DNA of 64,000 bases from Bradyrhizobium sp. Gha (lineage in GTDB: Bacteria; Pseudomonadota; Alphaproteobacteria; Rhizobiales; Xanthobacteraceae). The stretch is from positions 62,001 to 126,000 of the forward strand of contig NZ_FOQM01000018.1 in assembly GCF_900113735.1 (NCBI RefSeq), given 5' to 3'. The position numbers were made by a program, and so were the translations under genes. A model generated the notes under the pieces. It did not search any database. It saw only the letters and a program-made list of their open reading frames with translations, and was not told the DNA's origin. Positions 46,578 through 54,942 of the stretch are shown piece by piece. Positions within the stretch are counted from its first letter, which is position 1. Each line of letters begins with the position of its first letter.

Positions 46578-46742
46578 ATGACGGACACCAGCGATGCCAA
46601 CAAGGAGCGCAATCGCGAGATCGCGCGCAATGAGGAAGCCAAGCAGGTCACCGGCAGCATCCGCGTCAGCACCTGGGCGGTCGCGGTCGTCGTCATCATC
46701 GGCGGCATCCTGTTCACGCTCGGCTGGCTGGCGCTGAGGTAG
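46578..46742 (+). CDS. Small single-pass membrane protein
   Basis: A 54-residue product with a charged N-terminus (DANKERNREIARNEEAKQ) and one helix (TWAVAVVVIIGGILFTLGWL) ending LALR. No family is recognised. It may be co-transcribed with the haem-motif protein gene 29 nt upstream. Confidence 0.5.
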   Translation: MTDTSDANKERNREIARNEEAKQVTGSIRVSTWAVAVVVIIGGILFTLGWLALR

Positions 46743-46754
46743 CCCCCGCTCTTT

Positions 46755-46839
46755 CGTCATGCCCGGGCTTGTCCCGGGTATCCACGTTCTCTATCCGCGC
46801 TCAAGATCGTGGATGGCCGGGCCAAGCCCGGCCATGACG
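46755..46839. repeat. Intergenic palindrome, CGTCATGCCCGGGCTTG family, copy 2
   Basis: Left arm CGTCATGCCCGGGCTTGTCC with ATCCACG pairs with CGTGGATGGCCGGGCCAAGC then CCGGCCATGACG. It occupies the gap between the small membrane protein gene and the convergent GST gene. Same family as 34269-34352. Confidence 0.85.
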
Positions 46840-46864
46840 GCGCTGAGGCTTTGGCGCGCGCACC

Positions 46865-47512
46865 TCACTTCGCGTAATTCGTCATCCGCTTGCCGGGAAG
46901 CAGCTCATAGGCCGGCTTCCAGCCGGGCAGCGCGGCCATGCGGCCGAGCCAGGCGTGGACGGCAGGATGGCTTGCGGCGAAATCAAAGCCGTGCTCGTCG
47001 CTCGGGTAGTGCAGATAGGCCATCATCGAGATATCTGCCACAGTCGGCTTGCTGCCGATGGCGAACGCGTTGTTCTGGAGATGCCCGTCGAGAATGCCGA
47101 GGAAGTCATCGAGCCGCCGGCGAAAATGCTTCAGCACCTGCGGATCGTTCTTCTGGGTGAAGGCCCGCATGAAGCGGTAAGTCGCCATGTAGCCGGTGAG
47201 CTTGTGGTTGTCCCAGAACAGCCAGCGCAGCAACTCGAATTTTTCGGCTTCTGACGCGGCGCCGAAGCGGCCATATTGTTCGGCAAGCACGAGGAGAAGG
47301 GGCGCCGTCTGCGTCATCTTCACGCCGTCGACTTCGAGCACGGGAATCTCGCCCATCTCGTTGACGGCCTTGCGCCATTCCGCGGTGCGCGTGACCCCGC
47401 CGCCGAAATCGGTCCACACAGGCTCGAACGTCTCGCCACAAAGCGTCAGCATCAGCGCCAGCTTGTAGCTGTTGCCGGATTCGGGGAAGTAGTGCAGGCG
47501 ATAGGCGGGCAT
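46865..47512 (-). CDS. Glutathione S-transferase family protein
   Basis: The 215-residue protein has the thioredoxin-like N-terminal domain (RLHYFPESGNSYKLALMLTL, with a Ser at the usual catalytic site and cis-Pro in EIPVLEVDG) and an all-helical C-terminal domain with the N-capping motif KPTVADISMMAYL. It would bind glutathione; the substrate is unknown. Stands between two intergenic palindromes. Confidence 0.88.
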   Translation of the reverse strand: MPAYRLHYFPESGNSYKLALMLTLCGETFEPVWTDFGGGVTRTAEWRKAVNEMGEIPVLEVDGVKMTQTAPLLLVLAEQYGRFGAASEAEKFELLRWLFWDNHKLTGYMATYRFMRAFTQKNDPQVLKHFRRRLDDFLGILDGHLQNNAFAIGSKPTVADISMMAYLHYPSDEHGFDFAASHPAVHAWLGRMAALPGWKPAYELLPGKRMTNYAK

Positions 47513-47567
47513 GAGACCTCACGCGGCGTTGGGCTTTGTCAATTGTTATACCGTGCCGGCCCCACAT

Positions 47568-47648
47568 CGTCATTGCGAGCGTAGCGAAGCAATCCAGCAA
47601 TGCATCCGCGGCGGGATTCTGGATTGCTTCGCTTCGCTCGCAATGACG
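47568..47648. repeat. Intergenic palindrome, CGTCATTGCGAG family, copy 3
   Basis: Arms CGTCATTGCGAG (47568-47579) and CTCGCAATGACG (47637-47648), with inner GAAGCAATCCAG and CTGGATTGCTTC, make a near-perfect long hairpin. It lies between the GST and CoA-transferase genes, both on the minus strand. Confidence 0.9.
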
Positions 47649-47668
47649 GAGAAAGAGCGAGTGCCCTC

Positions 47669-48874
47669 TTACCCCACGGCGCCCTTCGACCGCAGCTCTT
47701 TGATCGCAGCCTCGTCGTATCCCGCGCCGCGCAAAATCTCGTCACTGTGCTCGCCGACGCCGGGCGGCTTGCGCGGCTGCACCTTCTTGGTGCCGTCGAT
47801 CCAGATCGGCGAGTTGATGGTGAGCATCGTGTCGTTCTCGAACGGGACCAGCACCTCGTTGTCGAGCATCTGCTTGTCATCAGGGATGTCGTCCAAAATG
47901 CCGACAATGCCGAACACCAGCCCGTTGCCATCCAGGATCTTGCGCCATTCGGCGAGGTCCTTCGTCGCGAAGGTCTCGTCAAAGATCTTGATCAACTCGA
48001 TCGAGCGGGCGTGACGGTCGGGCTTGGTGGCGAAACGCGGATCGTTGATCAGGTCCTCGCGCCCCAGGCATGTGGCCAGCGTCGGCCACTGCTTCTCCTC
48101 GTTGAGCAGCGACAGGATGAGCCAACGGCCATCCCCGCATTGGTAGTGGTTGGCAACAGCGTTGAGCGCGCGCTCGCGCGGCCGTCGCTCGCTGAACTTG
48201 GCGCCGCACAGCTTTGCCTGCGCCAGCACGCTCGCCGCCCACACCCCGTTCGCCATCAGATTGGAGGCGACATGAGAGCCCTTGCCGGTCTTCTCGCGCT
48301 GATACAGTGCGGTGACGATCGCGCTGTACAGCGCCATGGCGCAGGGATGGTCGCCCATGCCGGCGATCGAGCGCGCCGGCGTCGTGTCGGTGTCGGCGCG
48401 GACGAGGTCCATCAGGCCGGAGCGCGCCCAATAGGCGTTGCTGTCGAAGCCGGGCTTGTTGGCTTCCTCGCCCTTCTCGCCATAGCCGGTGAAGGAGGCG
48501 TAGATCAGCCGGTCATTGAGATGGGCGAGATGGTCATAGCTGATGCCGAGCCGGCCGCGCACCGGGGGCGGCATGTTGGTGATGAAGACATCGGCCTCCT
48601 CGACCAGTCTGTAGAGCACGGCCTGCGCCTCGGGCTTGGAAAGGTCGAGCGCGAGGCTCTTCTTGTTGCGGGCCTCTAACAGCCAGGCGTAATTGTGCTC
48701 GCCGGCGGGATAGCCGGGCAGGTTGGGCAGATTGCGGTAGGGATCGCCGATGCCGGGCGGCTCGATCTTGATGACGTCGGCGCCGAAATCGGACAGCACG
48801 GTCGCAGCCGCGGGCGCCGCGATGAAGCTCGCGCAGTCGAGAACCCTGAGCCCTGCAAAAATGCCTTTTTCCAT
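47669..48874 (-). CDS. CaiB/BaiF family CoA-transferase
   Basis: The 401-residue family III CoA-transferase opens with LRVLDCASFIAAPAAATVLS, then GADVIKIEPPGIGDPYRN, and keeps the nucleophilic Asp in the AGMGDHPCAM region near residue 168. Family members move CoA between carboxylic acids. It stands alone; nearby CoA-ester genes (36.8-40.0 kb) are on the same strand but 8 kb away. No frameshift. Confidence 0.9.
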   Translation of the reverse strand: MEKGIFAGLRVLDCASFIAAPAAATVLSDFGADVIKIEPPGIGDPYRNLPNLPGYPAGEHNYAWLLEARNKKSLALDLSKPEAQAVLYRLVEEADVFITNMPPPVRGRLGISYDHLAHLNDRLIYASFTGYGEKGEEANKPGFDSNAYWARSGLMDLVRADTDTTPARSIAGMGDHPCAMALYSAIVTALYQREKTGKGSHVASNLMANGVWAASVLAQAKLCGAKFSERRPRERALNAVANHYQCGDGRWLILSLLNEEKQWPTLATCLGREDLINDPRFATKPDRHARSIELIKIFDETFATKDLAEWRKILDGNGLVFGIVGILDDIPDDKQMLDNEVLVPFENDTMLTINSPIWIDGTKKVQPRKPPGVGEHSDEILRGAGYDEAAIKELRSKGAVG

Positions 48875-48986
48875 CGCGGCGTTGCTCCCTCGCTCTTGTT
48901 GTTTCCCGCCGGCTGGAATTTCCGCGGGTCGCTCGTGGAGGCATTAGACCGATGTTTCAGCGGGATGCAACGGCCCCTCGCGGGCC

Positions 48987-51900
48987 TCACTCCTCACCTG
49001 CAAGCAACGCTGCGTTGCCGCCGGCTGCGGCGGTGTTGATGCTCACGGTCTGCTCGGTGGCGAAGCGCGCGAGATAGTGCGGGCCGCCGGCCTTGGGGCC
49101 GGTTCCGGACAGGCCGTTGCCGCCGAACGGCTGTACGCCCACCACCGCGCCGATCATGTTGCGATTGACGTAGATGTTGCCGACCTGGACGCGGTCGATA
49201 ATGGCCTCGATCGTGTCGTCGATGCGCGAGTGGATTCCGAGCGTGAGTCCGTAGCCGGTCTGCTTGATCGACTGCAGAACATGTTCGAGCGTCTCGGCGC
49301 GGTAGCGCACCACGTGCAGGATCGGGCCAAAGACTTCCTCGGTGAGCTGGCCAGCATCGCGCAGCTCGAAGATATGTGGCGCGACGAAGCAGCCCTCCGG
49401 CGCGATGCCGGCAAAGTGCAGCCGCGCCTCCGACTTCATCCGCGCGATATGCGCATCGAGCCGCTGCTTGGCATCGGTGTCGATCACCGGGCCGACGTGG
49501 GTGGCGACCTCGGAGGGATCGCCGACTTTCAACTCGCGCGCCGCGCCCGCGATCATTTCGATCATGCGGTCGGCGACGTCGTCCTGCACGAACAGCAGCC
49601 GCAGCGCCGAGCAGCGCTGGCCTGCGGAACGGAACGCGGAGGTGACGACGTCGTCAGCGACCTGCTCGGGCAACGCGGTGGCATCGGCGATCATGGCGTT
49701 GATGCCGCCGGTCTCCGCGATCAGTGGCACGATCGGTCCGTCCTTGGCGGCGAGCGTCCGGTTGATGTGGCGCGCGACCTCGGTCGAGCCGGTGAAGACG
49801 ATTCCGGCAACGTCAGGATGCGCGGTCAGCGCGGCGCCGATGCGGCCGTCGCCGGTGACGAGCTGGAGTGCGCTCTTGGGGATGCCGGCCTCGTGCAGCA
49901 GGGCGACGGCCTCGCGCGCGATGCGCGGCGTCTGCTCGGCGGGCTTTGCAACGACGGTGTTGCCGGCCATCAAGGCCGCGGTGACCTGGCCGAGGAAAAT
50001 CGCCAACGGAAAGTTCCACGGCGAGATCGCGACAAAGACGCCGCGGCCACGCATGGCGAGCGCATTGCTCTCGCCGGTCGGGCCCGGCATTGCCGTCTCG
50101 CTGCCGAACAGCTTTCGGCCCTGGGCGGCGTAATAGCGGCAGAAATCGGCGGCTTCACGCAACTCGGACAGCGCATCGTCGAGCGTCTTGCCGCCTTCGC
50201 GTTGAAGCAGTGCGATGAAATGCGCGCCGCGCCTCTCCAGCAAATGCGCAGCCTGCTCCAGCGCCGCCGCGCGTGTCGAGGCCTGCGTCCGGCTCCATGT
50301 CGCAAAACCGGCGCGGGCTGCAGCGATCGCGGCGCCCGCCTGCTCTGGCGTCGCGTCGGGGACGGGTTTGAGGTTGAGCGTCGCGGCATTGACCCCGGCC
50401 AGCATCCGCTCGAGCGCCGCGCGCTCGCCGAACTCGATTCCGGCTGAATTATGCCGCTCCGGCGCGAACAAGTCACCCGGCAGCGGGATCTTGGCGTGAT
50501 GCGCATGGTCAGGCCGGACGATGAGATCGACCGGACGCTTCAACAGCGCCGGGACCGGCACGCGATAGTCGGCCGCCTGCGCCACGAAGGACGAGTTGGC
50601 GCCGTTCTCCAGGAGCCGCCGCACCAGATAGGCGAGCAGGTCGCGATGGCTGCCGACCGGCGCATAGGTGCGGTAGGCGATGTCAGGGTGATCCTTGGCA
50701 AGCTGCTCGTAAAGCGCCTCGCCCATGCCGTGCAGGCGCTGGAATTCGACGCCGCCGCTATCGCCGGCGAGTTCGAGCACGGTTGCGACGGTGAGCGCGT
50801 TGTGCGTGGCAAACTGCGGGAAGATGCGCGGCCGCAAACCCAGAAGCTTCGCGGCGCAGGCGACATAGTTCATGTCAGTCATCGCCTTGCGGGTGAATAC
50901 CGGATAACCGTCGAGCCCGCGCTCCTGCGCGCGCTTGATCTCGGTGTCCCAATAGGCACCCTTGACGAGGCGCACCATCAGCTTGCGATCATGCGCGCGC
51001 GCGAGTTCGTGGATGTAATCGATCACCGCGCTGGCGCGCTTCTGATAGGCCTGGATCGCAAGCCCGAAGCCGTCCCATCCCCCAAGCGAGGGATCGGCCA
51101 GCGTGGCCGCGATCACGTCGAGCGACAGTTCCAGCCGGTCGGCTTCCTCGGCATCGACGGTGAAGTTGAGGTCATAGGTCTTGGCGCGCTGCGCCAGGTC
51201 CAGCAGTTGCGGCACCAGCTCGGCCATCACGCGGCCGCGGCTGATCGCCTCGAAGCGCGGATGCAGCGCCGAGAGCTTGACGGAGATGCCGGGCCGGTCG
51301 GGCAGGGGATGGTTGCCTGCCGCCTTGCCGATCGTCAGAATCGCGCTCGCATAGGCGTCGAAATAACGCTTCGCATCCGCTGCGGTGCGCGCGCCTTCGC
51401 CGAGCATGTCGAAGGAGTAGCGCGGCCTCTCGCCGGAGCGCGGCTTGCCGCGTTCCAGTGCCTGCTCGATGGTCTCGCCCAGCACGAAGTGATTGCCCAT
51501 CAGCCGCATCGCCTGGCGCGTGGCGGTGCGCACGGCGGGTGCGCCGAGCCGCTTCACCAGCCGGCCGATGGTGCCGTCGGGTGTCTTGCCGGGCTGGATC
51601 ACCCGCGCCGAAAGGCCGAGCGCCCACGCCGAGGCGTTGACCAGGAATGCGGTGGACTTGGTCTCGTGATGGATGAAGTCGCCTTCGCCGAGCTTGTCCT
51701 CGATGAACTGGTCGGCGGTGCGGGCATCAGGCACGCGCAGCAGCGCCTCCGCCAGCACCATCAGCGCCAACCCCTCCTTGGTCGAGAGCGCGAACTCGCG
51801 CAGCATGTCCTCGACGCCCCCAAGACCACCTCCAAGCCGGTCGTCGCGCTTGCGAATCGCCTCGATCAGCCGGGTTGCGGTGCGGTCGATCCGTGCTTCC

Positions 51901-51998
51901 TGTGGCGGGGCGAGATGTGCCGATGGAAAGAGCCGCGCAGCGATGTCGGCATCATCAGGCGCATAGGGGGCGGAGAAGGGAGGCGGGATGTTCGGCAT
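48987..51998 (-). CDS. putA: Bifunctional proline dehydrogenase / glutamate-semialdehyde dehydrogenase
   Basis: The 1,003-residue protein oxidises proline to glutamate. The proline dehydrogenase barrel covers about 130-480 (VDAEEADRLELSLDVIAATL, VRLVKGAYWDTEIKRAQERG). The aldehyde dehydrogenase covers about 520-985, with Glu in PLIAETGGINAM and the catalytic Cys in SAGQRCSALRLLFVQ. It lacks the N-terminal ribbon-helix-helix and C-terminal extra domain of enteric PutA, as in the minimal Bradyrhizobium enzyme, so it cannot repress its own gene. The divergent Lrp-type regulator fits this. Start at 51998. Confidence 0.95.
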   Translation of the reverse strand: MPNIPPPFSAPYAPDDADIAARLFPSAHLAPPQEARIDRTATRLIEAIRKRDDRLGGGLGGVEDMLREFALSTKEGLALMVLAEALLRVPDARTADQFIEDKLGEGDFIHHETKSTAFLVNASAWALGLSARVIQPGKTPDGTIGRLVKRLGAPAVRTATRQAMRLMGNHFVLGETIEQALERGKPRSGERPRYSFDMLGEGARTAADAKRYFDAYASAILTIGKAAGNHPLPDRPGISVKLSALHPRFEAISRGRVMAELVPQLLDLAQRAKTYDLNFTVDAEEADRLELSLDVIAATLADPSLGGWDGFGLAIQAYQKRASAVIDYIHELARAHDRKLMVRLVKGAYWDTEIKRAQERGLDGYPVFTRKAMTDMNYVACAAKLLGLRPRIFPQFATHNALTVATVLELAGDSGGVEFQRLHGMGEALYEQLAKDHPDIAYRTYAPVGSHRDLLAYLVRRLLENGANSSFVAQAADYRVPVPALLKRPVDLIVRPDHAHHAKIPLPGDLFAPERHNSAGIEFGERAALERMLAGVNAATLNLKPVPDATPEQAGAAIAAARAGFATWSRTQASTRAAALEQAAHLLERRGAHFIALLQREGGKTLDDALSELREAADFCRYYAAQGRKLFGSETAMPGPTGESNALAMRGRGVFVAISPWNFPLAIFLGQVTAALMAGNTVVAKPAEQTPRIAREAVALLHEAGIPKSALQLVTGDGRIGAALTAHPDVAGIVFTGSTEVARHINRTLAAKDGPIVPLIAETGGINAMIADATALPEQVADDVVTSAFRSAGQRCSALRLLFVQDDVADRMIEMIAGAARELKVGDPSEVATHVGPVIDTDAKQRLDAHIARMKSEARLHFAGIAPEGCFVAPHIFELRDAGQLTEEVFGPILHVVRYRAETLEHVLQSIKQTGYGLTLGIHSRIDDTIEAIIDRVQVGNIYVNRNMIGAVVGVQPFGGNGLSGTGPKAGGPHYLARFATEQTVSINTAAAGGNAALLAGEE

Positions 51999-52052
51999 GG
52001 CGTGTCCTGTGCTGAGATCAGGATAAGGCCCGCGGGACCGTAGTACGATAGA

Positions 52053-52099
52053 CAAGATAATGATTTTGCCTTAGGAAATGAAGATCAATGGCATATTGA
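52053..52099. promoter_or_regulatory. Two palindromic boxes in the putA-putR intergenic region
   Basis: A perfect TCAAT-GGCAT-ATTGA palindrome lies at 52085-52099 and an imperfect CAAGAT-AATG-ATTTTG at 52053-52068. Their centres are about 31-32 bp apart, or three helical turns, in an AT-rich 112-bp divergent region. This is the expected pattern for an octameric Lrp/AsnC protein such as PutR binding one DNA face. Their role is inferred. Confidence 0.5.
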
Positions 52100-52110
52100 C
52101 CAGATAAAAT

Positions 52111-52572
52111 ATGGAACTCGATCGAATCGACCGGAAAATCCTCTCGATTTTACAGGAGGATGGGCGCATAGCCAATGTCGAGCTTGCCGAGCGCATCGGG
52201 CTGTCGCCGACCTCGATCGGCGAGCGGCTGAAGCGCCTGCAGCGCGAGGGGTTCGTCGAAGGCTATGGCGCGCGGCTCAATCCGCATCGGCTTGGCCTCG
52301 GCCTGCTGGTGTTTGTCGAGGTGCTGCTCGACAAGACCACGCCCGACAATTTCGAGCGCTTTGCGCGCGCGGTGAAACTCGCGCCCGAGGTGCTGGAGTG
52401 TCACATGGTTGCAGGCGGCTTCGACTATCTGGTGAAGGCGCGGCTGGCCGACATGGCTGCCTATCGGCGCTTCCTCGGCGAGACCCTGCTATCGATGCCG
52501 GGCGTGCGGGAGACGCGGACCTATGCGGTGATGGAGGAGATCAAGCGCGACGCACCGTTGCCGGTGGGCTGA
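52111..52572 (+). CDS. putR: Lrp/AsnC-family regulator of proline catabolism
   Basis: The 153-residue protein has an N-terminal helix-turn-helix (ILQEDGRIANVELAERIGLS, then PTSIGERLKRL) and a RAM ligand-binding domain (about 70-145). Being divergent from putA, 112 bp away, it is the expected PutR, which in alphaproteobacteria activates putA when proline is present. The name rests on context. Confidence 0.88.
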   Translation: MELDRIDRKILSILQEDGRIANVELAERIGLSPTSIGERLKRLQREGFVEGYGARLNPHRLGLGLLVFVEVLLDKTTPDNFERFARAVKLAPEVLECHMVAGGFDYLVKARLADMAAYRRFLGETLLSMPGVRETRTYAVMEEIKRDAPLPVG

Positions 52573-52702
52573 CGAAATGCGGTCGCGATTGTCGCTGCTG
52601 CGGCGTTGATCGGCGATCTCTCCAGGCAAATAGCCTATCGCGTGCAGTCGCAACGCCCGTCGTCGAATGCACTGATCGTCTTCTAAAATCTTGTTGGCCT
52701 CA

Positions 52703-52722
52703 CTCCCGGACTGACCCGGGAG
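52703..52722 (-). terminator. Hairpin downstream of cspA
   Basis: A 7-bp stem CTCCCGG-ACTGAC-CCGGGAG lies about 20 nt past the cold-shock gene stop. No clear U-run follows in the minus direction, so it may stabilise or end the transcript only weakly. Confidence 0.4.
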
Positions 52723-52740
52723 GCAGCAAGAGCTGGCGGC

Positions 52741-52941
52741 TTATACTTTGAGGTTCTCTGCGGAGGTCTTGCCCCGGTTTGCGATCTCTTCGTATTCCAC
52801 CGTCTGTCCTTCGTTCAGGGACGACAGACCGGCTTTCTGCACTGCCGAGATATGCACGAACACATCCTTGCCGCCCGACGCAGGCTGGATAAATCCATAA
52901 CCCTTGGTCGGGTTGAACCACTTGACCGTACCTTTAGCCAT
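52741..52941 (-). CDS. cspA: CspA-family cold-shock protein
   Basis: The 66-residue protein is a single cold-shock domain with RNP1 (KGYGFI) and RNP2 (VFVHIS), starting AKGTVKWFNPTKGYGFIQP. It binds single-stranded nucleic acid. A GTG directly precedes the ATG in frame; the ATG at 52941 is the conserved start. The upstream region has room for a leader RNA, but no Csp-box motif was identified. Confidence 0.95.
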   Translation of the reverse strand: MAKGTVKWFNPTKGYGFIQPASGGKDVFVHISAVQKAGLSSLNEGQTVEYEEIANRGKTSAENLKV

Positions 52942-53137
52942 CACGACTTCTCCGCGGGTCTTCCTCCGAGATCACGAACCGCCAGTCCCCGCCAACCGGC
53001 CGGTTCGGTCCTATAGGATACGCGGAATGAGGCGGGCTTGGTAGATCAAACCACATCAGCATTTCTCCGAAATTCGCTCAACTTCGCAGCGTTTTTGCCT
53101 GTTTTGCCCGTTTCGCGGTCAATTGACCCTGACACCG

Positions 53138-53446
53138 TCAATAAGTCGCGGCCAGATAGTCCACGATCTTGCCGACGTCGGCATCGTCGATCGGTGCCCC
53201 ATAGACCTTGATCATCTTGGTGACCTCGGCCTGCCAGAAGGCTTTCTTGTCCTTCATCGGCGGCTGCGTCGCGATGTAGTCGGACGAGTGGCAGGCGGTG
53301 CAATTGCCTTGAACCACTTCGAGATTGGGCCCAGCCTTGAAGGCCGCGACCTCGTCCGGCGTCTTGTAGTCGATCGGTGCTGCAAGGGCCGAACCCACCA
53401 TGGCGGCGACGGCGAGCGTAATGGCGCCGAGAACGGTGCGCTGCAT
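53138..53446 (-). CDS. sorB: Cytochrome c subunit of sulfite dehydrogenase
   Basis: The 102-residue protein has a signal peptide (VLGAITLAVAAMVGSALAAP) and one CTACH haem motif (GNCTACHSSDY), with a Met ligand likely in the C-terminal half (QAEVTKMIKVYG). It receives electrons from the molybdenum subunit whose gene ends 12 nt upstream. GAGGAG overlaps the sorA stop and favours the ATG at 53446, not the one at 53452. The pairing with SorA makes this SorB; alone it would be an unspecific cytochrome c. Confidence 0.85.
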   Translation of the reverse strand: MQRTVLGAITLAVAAMVGSALAAPIDYKTPDEVAAFKAGPNLEVVQGNCTACHSSDYIATQPPMKDKKAFWQAEVTKMIKVYGAPIDDADVGKIVDYLAATY

Positions 53447-53457
53447 GATCATTCTCC

Positions 53458-54657
53458 TCAGGCCACGCTGGCGCGGACGGTTTCGACGACATTGCGCAGA
53501 TAACCCGCCGGGTTCCAGCGCGGTGTGTCGGGCTGCGTCTCGCCGGAATTGCTGGTCGCGCGCACCTTGAGCTCGACCTGGCCCGCGGCAAGCTTCACCG
53601 GCAGCCTCCATTCGCGGAAGGAGTAGTTGCCGAGATCCTTGCCGAGCTTGGCGGAGGCCCAGGTCTTGCCGCCATCCGTGGAGACCGACACGTCCTTGAT
53701 GCCCTTGCCACCATCGAAGGCGATGCCGCGCAGCATCGTGCGGCCGGCCTTCAGCTTGGCGCCATCGGGCACATTGGTGATGAAGGAACGGATGGTGAAG
53801 CGGTTGATCGGGATCGTCGCCTTCGGTGCCGTGCCGGGCGCGACCGAATTGTCCGGCGTATCCGGAATGCGGTAGGCCGACTTCATCCAGAATCCGTCAT
53901 AGACGGTGTCGACGACGGTGATCTCGTTGAGGTGCTTGACCCAGTAGGTGCCGTAATAGCCTGGGACGATCAGGCGCAGCGGAAAGCCGTTGAGGAACGG
54001 CAGGTCCTCGCCGTTCATGCCATAGGCCAGCATCACCTCACCGTCGGTGGCGTGATCGAGGTCGAGCGCCTTGGCGAAGTCGGGGGTCTTGTCGCTGACC
54101 GGCCCGTCCATGCCGCCGAAGACGACCTGCTTGGCGCCGGTCTGCACGCCCGCCATTTCCAGCACGGCCTTCAGCGGCACGCCGCGCCAGCGCGCATTGC
54201 CCATCGCGCCATTGGCGAGCTGGCCGCCGGCGACGCGCGGCTCGAAGAAGCCGCGGCTGTTGCCGGAGCACTGGTTGACGGCGACGATCTCGGTCGCCTT
54301 CATCTTCCTGATGTCCTTCAGCGACAGCTTCAGCGGCTTGTCGACCTTGCCCTTGACCTCGAGCGTGAACTTGTCAGGGTCGAGATCGTAGGGCAGGCCG
54401 GCGAGGTGGTAGCGCACGAAGAACGCGTTATTCGGCGTGATAGGGCCGTCGTTGAACACCGCGAATGGCGTCTCGAGCTGCGGCGGCCGGCTGGTGAGCC
54501 CGATCATCGGCCGCTTCTGGGGATATTTCACCAGCGGTCGCTCGCCATTGGCAAACGGCAGGGTGACGGTGTCGAGAGCCAGTGCCCCGGTTGAATTCAG
54601 TGTGGCCGTCAGTGCGGCAAGACCCGCTCCTTTGAGCAGGTCGCGTCGGTCGAACAT
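53458..54657 (-). CDS. sorA: Sulfite dehydrogenase molybdopterin subunit
   Basis: The 399-residue protein belongs to the sulfite oxidase family. It has a Tat-type signal (RRDLLKGAGLAALTATL) for export of the folded cofactor protein, the molybdenum-ligating Cys in VNQCSGNSRGFFEPRVAGGQ, and a C-terminal dimerisation domain ending NPAGYLRNVVETVRASVA. It oxidises sulfite to sulfate in the periplasm and passes electrons to the adjacent cytochrome. The ATG at 54657 follows GGGAGGAG. A palindrome upstream suggests regulated expression. Confidence 0.9.
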   Translation of the reverse strand: MFDRRDLLKGAGLAALTATLNSTGALALDTVTLPFANGERPLVKYPQKRPMIGLTSRPPQLETPFAVFNDGPITPNNAFFVRYHLAGLPYDLDPDKFTLEVKGKVDKPLKLSLKDIRKMKATEIVAVNQCSGNSRGFFEPRVAGGQLANGAMGNARWRGVPLKAVLEMAGVQTGAKQVVFGGMDGPVSDKTPDFAKALDLDHATDGEVMLAYGMNGEDLPFLNGFPLRLIVPGYYGTYWVKHLNEITVVDTVYDGFWMKSAYRIPDTPDNSVAPGTAPKATIPINRFTIRSFITNVPDGAKLKAGRTMLRGIAFDGGKGIKDVSVSTDGGKTWASAKLGKDLGNYSFREWRLPVKLAAGQVELKVRATSNSGETQPDTPRWNPAGYLRNVVETVRASVA

Positions 54658-54722
54658 GTCGTCTCCTCCCGGAGCTTTTCGTTGACTCGCGGTCATCACC
54701 GCTACACCCACGCTCATCTGTC

Positions 54723-54738
54723 TCAACCGTCAGGTTGA
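54723..54738. promoter_or_regulatory. MerR-like dyad within the sorA promoter region
   Basis: On the minus strand a TTGACT hexamer is followed directly by TCAACC-TGAC-GGTTGA, a perfect 6-bp dyad, located 66-81 nt upstream of sorA. A dyad lying next to a -35-like hexamer resembles sites used by MerR/SoxR-type regulators, but no clear -10 box is seen at the expected 19-bp spacing. The function is inference. Confidence 0.4.
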
Positions 54739-54816
54739 AGTCAATTCGTGCTTTCGCAGCAAGCCCATGCCGCTGCGCCGCAATACACCGGTGTTGCGCG
54801 GATGACTCCTTCTTCA

Positions 54817-54917
54817 CCTCTCCCGCTTGTGGGGGCCGGCAGGGGGCTTTTTCCTCTAGGGGATTGTCCCCTCGTGGAGACACCCTCTCCACGACCCTCT
54901 CCCGCAAGCGGGAGAGG
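54817..54917. repeat. Intergenic palindrome, CCTCTCCCGCTTG family
   Basis: Arms CCTCTCCCGCTTG (54817-54829) and CAAGCGGGAGAGG (54905-54917) are perfect complements; an inner GGGGATTGTCCCC forms a second hairpin. It lies between the cyclase gene and sorA, 25 nt after the cyclase stop. Confidence 0.85.
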
Positions 54918-54942
54918 GAGCACACTTTCCGTGTGGCTCGCT

